A stretch of 64,000 nucleotides of DNA from Oscillospiraceae bacterium. Its GTDB lineage: Bacteria > Bacillota > Clostridia > Oscillospirales > Ruminococcaceae. The notes under the pieces were generated by a model. It did not search any database. It was not told the DNA's origin and saw only the letters and a list, made by a program, of their open reading frames with translations. Each line of letters starts with the position of its first letter. The stretch's first letter is position 1. The stretch lies in assembly GCA_021199855.1 (NCBI GenBank), contig JAJQHD010000057.1, positions 1 to 64,000 of the forward strand. Reading direction: 5' to 3'. A program made the translations under genes and the position numbers. Shown piece by piece: positions 33,298 through 40,552 of the stretch.

Positions 33298-34173
33298 TTA
33301 CGCCCTCCACCTCCTCCGGAACTCGCTAGGTGTCATTCCTTCGGCTTTCTTGAACATCCTTATAAAGTAATTAACATCAGAATACCCACAATCAGCACCT
33401 ATGCTTTCAAGACTTCGGTCGGAGAAGCGCAGGTGCTTTTTTGCGTTCGTGATTCTCACCTGCGTCAGATACCCGTTAATCGTCGTGCCGTATTGCTCTT
33501 TGAAAATGTGCGCAAGATAGTACTTACTGATGTAGAATTTGATGGCAAGATCGTCGAGTCGAATGTTTTCACGATAGTTTTCGTCGAGATAGTCCCGGAC
33601 GCTTTGCAGGTCGTTTCTTTTGGCGAGATCACTTCCGTGCCTTTCCGGATTCCAGCTATTGCGCATGATTTCGGTCAGCATGAGGCTTAAAAGCCCGTTG
33701 ATTTCCATGTCGCGGATGTAGGATTCTCCCGAAGCTGTCCGGTAGATTTCCGATATTATTTCGGAGAGCTTCCCGCACCCGTCAATCGGTCGGAACCGGA
33801 ATTCTCCGCCGCGTTCGCGATATTTTTCAAAAATTCCGTCCATACTGTACCCATAGAAGTGCACCCACTGTAGCTGCCACAGGTCATCAGAAGACCGGTG
33901 GCTGTATTCCTGCGAACAGTTGACAAATCCGCAATCTCCCTCGGTCATCTCGAATCTTGTTCCGCCGACGGTGAGAGTGCCACTGCCTTTTTTCACGATA
34001 AAGAAGAGATAGGAGCTCAAGCCGGTTCGCTTTGATTCATGCGGTCTTAAGGCGTTAAGCTCCCCGACCTCCTGAAGATAGATGAGATTCGTCCTTGCAA
34101 ACGCAGTCGAAGTGTAGATGATTCTGTTCGACTTGACAACATTGTTGTCGGTCATGAAATGAGTATCTGTCAT
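33298..34173 (-). CDS. AraC family transcriptional regulator
   Basis: A 291-residue protein. The start at 34173 is chosen for the ribosome site AGAGGTG. The N-terminal cupin-like sensor (~25-150; SKRTGLSSYLFFIVKKGSGT, HRSSDDLWQLQWVHFYG) is followed by two HTH motifs (~195-290; IRLDDLAIKFYISKYYLAHI, GADCGYSDVNYFIRMFKKAE, TPSEFRRR). Such regulators usually bind a sugar and activate uptake or catabolic genes. It is divergent from gmd and convergent with fkp, so it may control fucose or mannose genes; this is inferred from position. Confidence 0.85.
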   Translation of the reverse strand: MTDTHFMTDNNVVKSNRIIYTSTAFARTNLIYLQEVGELNALRPHESKRTGLSSYLFFIVKKGSGTLTVGGTRFEMTEGDCGFVNCSQEYSHRSSDDLWQLQWVHFYGYSMDGIFEKYRERGGEFRFRPIDGCGKLSEIISEIYRTASGESYIRDMEINGLLSLMLTEIMRNSWNPERHGSDLAKRNDLQSVRDYLDENYRENIRLDDLAIKFYISKYYLAHIFKEQYGTTINGYLTQVRITNAKKHLRFSDRSLESIGADCGYSDVNYFIRMFKKAEGMTPSEFRRRWRA

Positions 34174-34204
34174 GGTTGCACCTCTATCAATATAACTTGA
34201 GACC

Positions 34205-34233
34205 ATTATAGCACACTGTCATCAAAAAAGCAA
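34205..34233 (-). promoter_or_regulatory. Promoter of the AraC-family gene
   Basis: On the minus strand TTGCTT (34233-34228), 17-bp spacer, TATAAT (34210-34205), 31 bp before the ATG at 34173. The rest of 34234-34371, upstream of gmd, has an isolated TATAAT at 34255-34260 but no well-placed -35, fitting an activated promoter. Confidence 0.6.
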
Positions 34234-34371
34234 GATTGTGCTATTAACTCTCAATATAATGTATCGAAACGAAGCTGAAAATGGTATATCATAACCTACT
34301 GGTGATTTTGCAATCGCCATAACAGCAGCTGAAAAATGTGCGCAAAATAAGATAGTATTGGAGTAAAACAA

Positions 34372-35430
34372 ATGAAAAAAGCATTAATAACCGGTATCAC
34401 AGGTCAGGATGGCTCGTATTTAGCCGAGTTCCTTCTTGAAAAGGGCTATGATGTCCACGGAATTATCCGCCGTTCATCGGTCGACTACAGGGAGCGCATC
34501 GCTCATCTTGAGGGAAACGAGCACTTCCATCTCCATTTCGGAGATTTGGGCGATTCATTAAGCCTTGTTTCCGTAATCGGAAGCGTTAGACCGGACGAGA
34601 TATATAATCTCGCCGCCCAGAGCCATGTTCAGGTCAGTTTCGATGTCCCCGAATTTACAGCAGATGTCGATGCAACCGGCGTTCTCAGAGTCCTTGAAGC
34701 AGTAAGATTGACAGGCTTGAAGGACACCTGCCGAATCTATCAGGCTTCGACTTCGGAATTGTACGGAAAAGTCGAGGAAGTCCCTCAGAGAGAAACTACT
34801 CCTTTCCATCCCTACAGCCCGTATGCCGTCGCCAAGCAGTACGGCTTCTGGATTACGAAAGAGTACCGCGAAGCCTACAATATGTTCTGCTGTTCGGGAA
34901 TCCTCTTTAATCACGAATCGGAACGCCGTGGCGAGACATTTGTCACAAGAAAGATAACCCTTGCGGCTTCAAGAATCGCTCAGGGCAAGCAGGACAAGCT
35001 TTATCTCGGCAATCTCTCGTCCCTCCGCGACTGGGGCTATGCGAAGGACTACGTCGAGTGCATGTGGCTCATTCTCCAGCATGAAACCCCTGAAGACTTC
35101 GTAATTGCAACCGGCGTTCAGCACTCTGTAAGAGAGTTTGCAACTCTTGCGTTCCACTATGCCGGAATTGAGCTCGAATGGCAGGGTGAAGGAATGGATG
35201 AAAAGGGCATCGACAAGGCAACCGGCAAGATTCTTGTTGAAGTCAGCCCTGACTTCTACCGCCCGACCGACGTCGTCAACCTATGGGGCGACCCGACAAA
35301 GGCTAAGACTGAGCTCGGCTGGAATCCTGTAAAGACCAGCTTTGAAGAATTAGTCAGAATCATGGTCGAGCACGACATGAAGAAAGTCGCAGTAGAGTGC
35401 GCAATTGCAAATCTCGAAAAGGGAGAATAA
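34372..35430 (+). CDS. gmd: GDP-mannose 4,6-dehydratase
   Basis: A 352-residue SDR enzyme converting GDP-mannose to GDP-4-keto-6-deoxymannose. NADP fold [15 protein letters not shown] (~8-22), [37 protein letters not shown] with catalytic Ser/Glu, and [10 protein letters not shown] containing Yxxx[17 protein letters not shown] is typical of Gmd. Followed within 4 bp by the GDP-fucose synthase gene. Confidence 0.95.
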   Translation: MKKALITGITGQDGSYLAEFLLEKGYDVHGIIRRSSVDYRERIAHLEGNEHFHLHFGDLGDSLSLVSVIGSVRPDEIYNLAAQSHVQVSFDVPEFTADVDATGVLRVLEAVRLTGLKDTCRIYQASTSELYGKVEEVPQRETTPFHPYSPYAVAKQYGFWITKEYREAYNMFCCSGILFNHESERRGETFVTRKITLAASRIAQGKQDKLYLGNLSSLRDWGYAKDYVECMWLILQHETPEDFVIATGVQHSVREFATLAFHYAGIELEWQGEGMDEKGIDKATGKILVEVSPDFYRPTDVVNLWGDPTKAKTELGWNPVKTSFEELVRIMVEHDMKKVAVECAIANLEKGE

Positions 35431-35434
35431 AATT

Positions 35435-36379
35435 ATGATGGAGAAAAATGCAAAAATATATGTTGCCGGTCATCGCGGAATGGTCGGCTCCGCAATAGTC
35501 CGTGAACTCAACCGCCAGGGCTACAACAACATAATCACAAGAACCCATAAAGAGCTCGATTTGACCCGCCAGGACGCTGTCGAAGCCTTCTTCGCTGAAG
35601 AAAAACCGGAATACGTCTTCCTTGCGGCTGCAAAGGTCGGCGGAATCGTCGCCAACGAGAGCGCACTTGCTGACTTTATGTACGACAACATGATTTTGGA
35701 GATGAACGTCGTCCACTCAGCCTGGAAAAACGGTTGCAAGAAGCTCGAATTCTTAGGCTCTTCCTGCATTTATCCGAGAATGGCACCTCAGCCTATGCCG
35801 GAGAGCTGTCTTCTGACGGGTGAGCTCGAAAAGACCAACGAGGCATATGCTCTTGCCAAGATTTCCGGTCTTAAATACTGCGAGTTCCTGAACCGTCAGT
35901 ATGGCACTGACTATATCTCGGTAATGCCGACTAATCTCTATGGACCCAACGACAACTACCACCCGACTCACAGCCATGTTCTCCCTGCACTCATCCGCCG
36001 CTTCCATGAAGCAAAAGTAGAGGGCAAGGAGTACGTCACCTGCTGGGGCGACGGAAGCCCGTTAAGAGAATTCCTCTATGTCGACGACCTTGCGAACCTC
36101 TGCGTGTTCTTAATGAACAACTACAGCGGCAATGAGACTGTCAACGCCGGAACCGGCAAGGAGCTCACCATAAAAGAGCTTACGGAATTGGTTGCAAAAG
36201 TCATCGGCTATGAGGGAGAAATCCGCTGGGATCCTTCTAAGCCGAACGGCACACCGAGAAAGCTTCTTGATGTAAGCAAGGCAACCGCACTCGGCTGGAC
36301 ATACAAAACCGAGCTTGAAGACGGAATCAGACTTTCGTATGAGGACTTCTTAAACAATCCTATGAGAGCAGAGAGATAA
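35435..36379 (+). CDS. fcl: GDP-L-fucose synthase
   Basis: A 314-residue epimerase/reductase completing de novo GDP-fucose. The start at 35435 follows AAGGGAG; the longer form overlaps gmd. GHRGMVGSAIVREL (NADP), LAAAKVGGIVANE, LGSSCIYPRMAPQPM (the family's YP-x(3)-PQPM pattern), NEAYALAKISGLKYC (YxxxK) and PTNLYGPNDNY are diagnostic. It works on the Gmd product. A palindromic repeat (36388-36404) lies in the gap before manC. Confidence 0.95.
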   Translation: MMEKNAKIYVAGHRGMVGSAIVRELNRQGYNNIITRTHKELDLTRQDAVEAFFAEEKPEYVFLAAAKVGGIVANESALADFMYDNMILEMNVVHSAWKNGCKKLEFLGSSCIYPRMAPQPMPESCLLTGELEKTNEAYALAKISGLKYCEFLNRQYGTDYISVMPTNLYGPNDNYHPTHSHVLPALIRRFHEAKVEGKEYVTCWGDGSPLREFLYVDDLANLCVFLMNNYSGNETVNAGTGKELTIKELTELVAKVIGYEGEIRWDPSKPNGTPRKLLDVSKATALGWTYKTELEDGIRLSYEDFLNNPMRAER

Positions 36380-36387
36380 AATGTTGT

Positions 36388-36404
36388 GGCGGATATCATC
36401 TGCC
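36388..36404. repeat. Short palindromic intergenic repeat (GGCGGATATCAT family)
   Basis: GGCGGATATCATCTGCC, with flanking GTTG (36383-36386) and CAAC (36407-36410) extending the stem. Relatives lie at 56746-56764, 58804-58820 and 58849-58867, all intergenic. Confidence 0.75.
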
Positions 36405-36461
36405 CGCAACCTATCTGTCTGTAATCTCAGGCGTATTTAATATAAAAATGTGGGAGAAAAA

Positions 36462-37775
36462 ATGAATATTATTTTACTTTCGGGCGGTTCGGGCAAGCGC
36501 CTCTGGCCATTGTCGAATGACATCCGCTCCAAACAATTTATAAAGATTTTCAAAACCGAAGATGGCGACTATGAATCGATGGTTCAGCGTGTCTATCGCC
36601 AGATCAAGTCAGTAGACCCGGACGCCACAGTCACGATCGCCACTTCAAAAGCCCAGGTTTCCGCAATCCATAACCAGCTAGGCGAGGATGTCGGAGTATC
36701 CGTCGAGCCCTGCCGCCGCGACACCTTCCCGGCGATAGCCCTTGCAACTGCATATCTTCACGATGTTATGGGCGTTCCCGCCGACGAGTCGGTGGTGGTA
36801 TGCCCTGTAGACCCGTACGTCGAGGACGACTATTTCGTGGCGATAAAGAATCTCTGTGAGCAGGCTTCCAAAGGCGAAGCAAACTTAGTTCTCATGGGAA
36901 TCGAGCCGACATATCCCAGCGAAAAGTACGGCTACATCATCCCGAGGTCTGATTCTAACACAAGCGAGGTCGAATCCTTCAAGGAAAAGCCGGACGCTAA
37001 GACAGCCGAGGAGTATATCTCTAAGGGTGCACTCTGGAACGGTGGAGTTTTCGCCTATAAGCTCAGCTATGTCCTGAACAAGGCTCACGAACTCATCGAT
37101 TTCACCGACTATCAGGACTTGTTCTCAAAATATGAGACACTGACGAAAATCAGCTTTGACTATGCCGTAGTCGAGAAGGAGCCGAAGATTCAGGTAATGC
37201 GCTTCTCAGGCGAGTGGAAGGATTTGGGGACTTGGAACACGCTGACTGAAGCCATGGATCAGCCGACTATCGGCGATGCAGTACTGAACGACTCATGCGA
37301 AAATGTCCATGTCCTGAATGAGCTGAATGTCCCTGTTATCTGCATGGGTCTTCATGATGTCGTCGTCTCTGCAAGCCCGGAGGGAATCCTGGTTTCCGAC
37401 AAGGAGCAGTCAAGCTACATCAAGCCATATGTCGACAAGATAGATCAGCAGGTTATGTTTGCCGAGAAGTCCTGGGGAAGCTTCAGAGTCTTAGATGTCG
37501 AGGAAAACAGCCTCACGATAAAGGTTACGCTTAATCCTGGACACGGAATGTACTACCACAGCCACATGAGACGTGATGAAATCTGGAATGTCATTTCCGG
37601 AGAGGGAATCGTAACCCTCGATGACAAAAAGCGTGAAGTAGGAATCGGTGACATCATCGAGATGAAAGCCGGAACCCGCCACACAGTCACCGCAGTAACC
37701 GAGCTCAAAATCATCGAAGTTCAGATCGGTGACGAGATAAGTGTTCATGACAAGCAGAAGTTTGGACGTGGATAA
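36462..37775 (+). CDS. manC: Mannose-1-phosphate guanylyltransferase (with cupin domain)
   Basis: A 437-residue protein; the ATG at 36462 follows GGGAG. The N-terminal nucleotidyltransferase has LLSGGSGKRLWPLSND (5-20) and KPDAKTAEEYISKGALWNGG; the C-terminal ~110 residues form a cupin (AEKSWGSFRVLDVEE, HGMYYHSHMRRDEIWNVISG) like type II mannose-6-phosphate isomerase. It makes GDP-mannose, the substrate of Gmd. Whether the isomerase half is active cannot be judged. Phosphomannomutase is not in the window. Confidence 0.9.
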   Translation: MNIILLSGGSGKRLWPLSNDIRSKQFIKIFKTEDGDYESMVQRVYRQIKSVDPDATVTIATSKAQVSAIHNQLGEDVGVSVEPCRRDTFPAIALATAYLHDVMGVPADESVVVCPVDPYVEDDYFVAIKNLCEQASKGEANLVLMGIEPTYPSEKYGYIIPRSDSNTSEVESFKEKPDAKTAEEYISKGALWNGGVFAYKLSYVLNKAHELIDFTDYQDLFSKYETLTKISFDYAVVEKEPKIQVMRFSGEWKDLGTWNTLTEAMDQPTIGDAVLNDSCENVHVLNELNVPVICMGLHDVVVSASPEGILVSDKEQSSYIKPYVDKIDQQVMFAEKSWGSFRVLDVEENSLTIKVTLNPGHGMYYHSHMRRDEIWNVISGEGIVTLDDKKREVGIGDIIEMKAGTRHTVTAVTELKIIEVQIGDEISVHDKQKFGRG

Positions 37776-37798
37776 CATAAAAATTTTCGCGAAAACAC

Positions 37799-37827
37799 TT
37801 GAAAAATGCTTCGTAATATGGCACAAT
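37799..37827 (+). promoter_or_regulatory. Possible promoter upstream of the kinase operon
   Basis: TTGAAA (37799-37804), 17-bp spacer, CACAAT (37822-37827). Transcripts from it would meet the terminator-like hairpin at 37854-37891 within about 60 nt. Confidence 0.45.
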
Positions 37828-37853
37828 ATAGTTAGCTTAGTCTGACTTAGAGT

Positions 37854-37891
37854 GTCCTGCGGTCGGATTCGGTCGCAGGACGCTTTTTTTT
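37854..37891 (+). terminator. Terminator/attenuator immediately before the kinase gene
   Basis: GTCCTGCG (37854-37861) and CGCAGGAC (37874-37881) with eight T at 37884-37891. The next base begins the ribosome site GGAAGGG of the gene starting at 37909, so there is no room for another promoter. It ends manC transcripts or gates the following operon. Confidence 0.8.
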
Positions 37892-37908
37892 GGAAGGGTA
37901 GTAAACAG

Positions 37909-38697
37909 ATGGATATATTTAATGTTGAGCTTGCAGGGCTCACAATCGAAGTGAAAAGCCGGTTTGAATACTTAAGATGGTTCTGCCGGGATTACCTGTC
38001 CGACAACGAGACGCCCGATTTCTCGGTGTATGCCGAGGATTCGAGGATTGAAGAGCTCAGGGAATACAGCCCCGAAATGCGGGATGAGTTTCTTGAACGT
38101 GACGCAATCTATTCCGTCATAGCATCAAAGCTTCCTTATCATGACAGGGTTGCGCTCCATGGAGCGTGCATCTCCTATAAGGACAAGGCGTATCTCTTCA
38201 CCGCCACAAGTGGAACCGGAAAGTCAACTCATATTGGTCTCTGGAAAAGGTATCTAGGAGACGATGTCGGAATAGTAAACGGCGACAAGCCTATTTTCCA
38301 CATCAAGCCGGATGGAACTATCCGTGCATACGACACTCCCTGGTGCGGCAAGGAAGGCTGGAACCGGAAACATAGTGCCGATATGGCGGGAATCTGCTTT
38401 GTCAGAAGGCTTGAAGAGGAGGGTGACAGTAACACAATCCGCCCGGTTGACCCGGAGGAGGCGATCTCCCTCATGCTCCGGCAGATGTTCCACCCGTATG
38501 AACCGGAAGCGACAGGACTTATGCTCGGTCTGTTCAACGAAATCATAACAAGGCTTCCTTTGTATCTCCTGAACTGCGACATCTCCGAGGAAGCAGTGAA
38601 GACGAGCTTTGAAGCGCTGACCGGCGAAAAGTATCATCGTTCAGAAAAAGAAACAACAATAGAAGAAATTAACAAGCAATGGAGGATGCCAAGATGA
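37909..38697 (+). CDS. HPr-kinase-like P-loop kinase
   Basis: A 262-residue protein; the start at 37909 follows GGAAGGG. P-loop ATSGTGKSTHIGLW at ~100, then GDDVGIVNGDKPIFHI and TPWCGKEGWNRK, the pattern of HprK-related kinases found in peptide-modification clusters, where some phosphorylate a precursor peptide. Ahead of the P-loop is a conserved HGACISYKDKAYLF. It lacks the N-terminal domain of true HprK and lies next to a PqqD gene, so carbon-catabolite control is unlikely. It overlaps the PqqD gene by 4 bp. Confidence 0.75.
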   Translation: MDIFNVELAGLTIEVKSRFEYLRWFCRDYLSDNETPDFSVYAEDSRIEELREYSPEMRDEFLERDAIYSVIASKLPYHDRVALHGACISYKDKAYLFTATSGTGKSTHIGLWKRYLGDDVGIVNGDKPIFHIKPDGTIRAYDTPWCGKEGWNRKHSADMAGICFVRRLEEEGDSNTIRPVDPEEAISLMLRQMFHPYEPEATGLMLGLFNEIITRLPLYLLNCDISEEAVKTSFEALTGEKYHRSEKETTIEEINKQWRMPR

Positions 38698-38972
38698 AAG
38701 TTAAGGAAGGCTTTATTATAAGAAAGGTTGCGGGAAAGTATGTTGTAGTCGCCACCGGCGAGGCGAGCAAGAGCTTCCACGGAATGGTTAAATTAAACGA
38801 AACCGCAAAGACAATCTGGGAGGGCTTAGCTGACGGCAAGACTCCCGAAGAAATAACTGAGGTTCTCATGAAAGAAAACAACGCCGAGACTGAGGAAGAC
38901 CGCAAGAAAATCTATGACGACGTCCAGTCTATGATAGGCGAAATGCGCGAAGCCGGATTCTTGGTAGATTAA
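38694..38972 (+). CDS. PqqD family peptide-recognition protein
   Basis: A 92-residue protein; the ATG at 38694 overlaps the kinase stop, with GGAGG 8 nt upstream. GFIIRKVAGKYVVVATGEAS, LNETAKTIWEGLADG and a C-terminal MREAGFLVD fit the PqqD winged-helix fold, the RiPP recognition element that binds leader peptides. It is adjacent to an HprK-like kinase and a peptidase, a combination reminiscent of kinase-containing lasso or other RiPP loci. No precursor ORF was recognised nearby. Confidence 0.8.
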   Translation: MKVKEGFIIRKVAGKYVVVATGEASKSFHGMVKLNETAKTIWEGLADGKTPEEITEVLMKENNAETEEDRKKIYDDVQSMIGEMREAGFLVD

Positions 38973-38977
38973 GCGAC

Positions 38978-39433
38978 ATGGAGAATACAACAAGGCTTTC
39001 GGAGCTCGAAAGCTCCGGCTTTATCGTCATCCCCATAAAGGGCGTCAGCATGAATCCGCTTCTCTATAGCTATACTTCCCACGTCCTGATTGAAAAGCTT
39101 GACGGAAGACCGGAAATAAACGACGTGGTTCTGTACGTCCGTGATGACGGAACCCAGGTTCTTCACAGAGTCATTTCGTTTGACGGAGATGTCGCCCTGA
39201 TTCGAGGAGACAACACCTATTCTCTCGAAAGGGTGCCGATTGAGGATATAAAGGGAGTTGCGAAGTCATTCTGGAGAAGCGGCAAGGAAAATTCGCGCGA
39301 GATTTCTGTTAATGACCGGTCGTATAAGCTCTATGTCCGGTTCTGGAATTTTACCTTTCCAATAAGAAAGCTCTGGTTCAGGGTGAAGAACAAGCTCAAG
39401 CGGATACTGAAAAAGATTTTGAGAAAACAGTGA
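38978..39433 (+). CDS. S24/S26-like peptidase (Ser-His-Asp type)
   Basis: A 151-residue protein. KGVSMNPLLYS (candidate nucleophile Ser24), VLHRVISF (His63) and LIRGDN (Asp78) match the Ser-His-Asp arrangement of SipW/SEC11-type signal peptidases. There is no clear membrane segment, but the C-terminus (~120-151, RKLWFRVKNKLKRILKKILR) is a basic amphipathic helix that may lie on the membrane. In this operon it could process a substrate bound by PqqD. It starts 5 bp after the PqqD stop. Confidence 0.7.
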   Translation: MENTTRLSELESSGFIVIPIKGVSMNPLLYSYTSHVLIEKLDGRPEINDVVLYVRDDGTQVLHRVISFDGDVALIRGDNTYSLERVPIEDIKGVAKSFWRSGKENSREISVNDRSYKLYVRFWNFTFPIRKLWFRVKNKLKRILKKILRKQ

Positions 39434-39451
39434 GAAGATAGAAGGTGAAGT

Positions 39452-40405
39452 ATGCCAGATCATGTAAGGAGAAATATATTTTTCGCGTTGCTGTCGGTTA
39501 TTGTACTGGTAGTTTTCGGCGTTATGGCGTATAGATACAGGTCAAATGCGTCTGATGAAAAAGCCAGGCTTGAAGCCGCAATAGCCGAGGCAAAGGAATA
39601 CGAGGACGAGGTTACCAAGCTCAAAAGAAGCATAACCTCCGCCGCCGACAGCCTCACAGACACGAGTGAAACAGCCCGGTTTGTAGTGGGATTCGTCATC
39701 ACGTCTGAGGAAGACATGATTTATGTCGAGGACAAGGCGACTGAATACGGCTTCGAGCCGGTTATAGTTCTAGACTGCGTCGATGATCTTACAGTGCTTC
39801 AAACGCTTGCAGCGACCGCTTCGTCCTATGAGCACGAAATCATGCTCACGGCTTCGGTGTATACAACCGAGATAAACGAAACCGTCGCCGCGATGATGTC
39901 ATATATGTCCGGAGCCGGAATTGATTACTCCGACATCTTCCTTCTTAGAAGCGATTATTCGTCCGATTCGGCAGTCGAAATGGTCATTTCGGACGGTTTC
40001 GCCGGATACACAGTATACAATTCTTCGCCGACATCTGGAATAACCTCCGACGGCTACATCACATTCGACTATTCCTATCTCACCGTCGACAGCACATCCT
40101 TCACAAGATTCAGCTCGTCCTATTCAAATCTGGCTTCTATGATAATAGCCATTGATATTGATTCGATCCGTTCAGGAACCCTCACAGAAACCTTCATTTC
40201 AATGCTTCTGAGCACCATTGCGACATATTCCGAAAATGACGACTGCGAGTTTTCGACCATCGCCAATGTCAGGGAAAGCCTTATCCGAGAAAATCAGACG
40301 CTTGAGGAGCGGATGGTGGACTATGAAGCCTATGTCGCCGAATGCGAAGCAAGAATCGACGAACTCGAAGAGCTGATAGCCGAAATCTATGCTCAGCTGG
40401 ACTGA
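39452..40405 (+). CDS. Membrane-anchored coiled-coil protein of unknown function
   Basis: A 317-residue protein. One TM near the N-terminus (~9-27), a coiled coil (~34-65; DEKARLEAAIAEAKEYEDEV), a mixed alpha/beta domain (~72-265) beginning FVVGFVITSEEDMIYVEDKA, and a C-terminal coiled coil (~275-317). The middle part has some look of a degenerate polysaccharide-deacetylase or TIM-barrel fold (repeated beta-alpha units), but catalytic Asp/His motifs were not found. The ribosome site is AGAAGGTGA. Last gene of the kinase-PqqD-peptidase operon, followed by a terminator. Confidence 0.6.
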   Translation: MPDHVRRNIFFALLSVIVLVVFGVMAYRYRSNASDEKARLEAAIAEAKEYEDEVTKLKRSITSAADSLTDTSETARFVVGFVITSEEDMIYVEDKATEYGFEPVIVLDCVDDLTVLQTLAATASSYEHEIMLTASVYTTEINETVAAMMSYMSGAGIDYSDIFLLRSDYSSDSAVEMVISDGFAGYTVYNSSPTSGITSDGYITFDYSYLTVDSTSFTRFSSSYSNLASMIIAIDIDSIRSGTLTETFISMLLSTIATYSENDDCEFSTIANVRESLIRENQTLEERMVDYEAYVAECEARIDELEELIAEIYAQLD

Positions 40406-40444
40406 GCTGGTCTTTAATATGCCGTCTTAAAAAATATCACTCAA

Positions 40445-40488
40445 AAAGCCTTATTCCTCAAATTTTCGGGAATGGGGCTTTGTTTTTT
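40445..40488 (+). terminator. Intrinsic terminator
   Basis: AAAGCCTTATTCC pairs with GGGAATGGGGCTTT through G-U pairs around a ~10-nt loop, followed by TTTTTT. Ends the four-gene operon. Confidence 0.8.
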
Positions 40489-40500
40489 AAGCATAATAAG

Positions 40501-40529
40501 TTGATTTATGTCGAAAAAGGTGGTATAAT
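40501..40529 (+). promoter_or_regulatory. Promoter of the P-type ATPase gene
   Basis: TTGATT (40501-40506), 17-bp spacer, TATAAT (40524-40529), 23 bp before the ATG. Confidence 0.75.
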
Positions 40530-40552
40530 CTATAGAAATAAGGGGTGATATT

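Noticed and set aside
38229..38637. Minus-strand ORFs inside the HprK-like kinase gene as candidate precursor peptides
   Set aside because: Both are full-length shadows of the kinase frame with no ribosome site; no short leader-core ORF with a good ribosome site was seen in 37776-40552.
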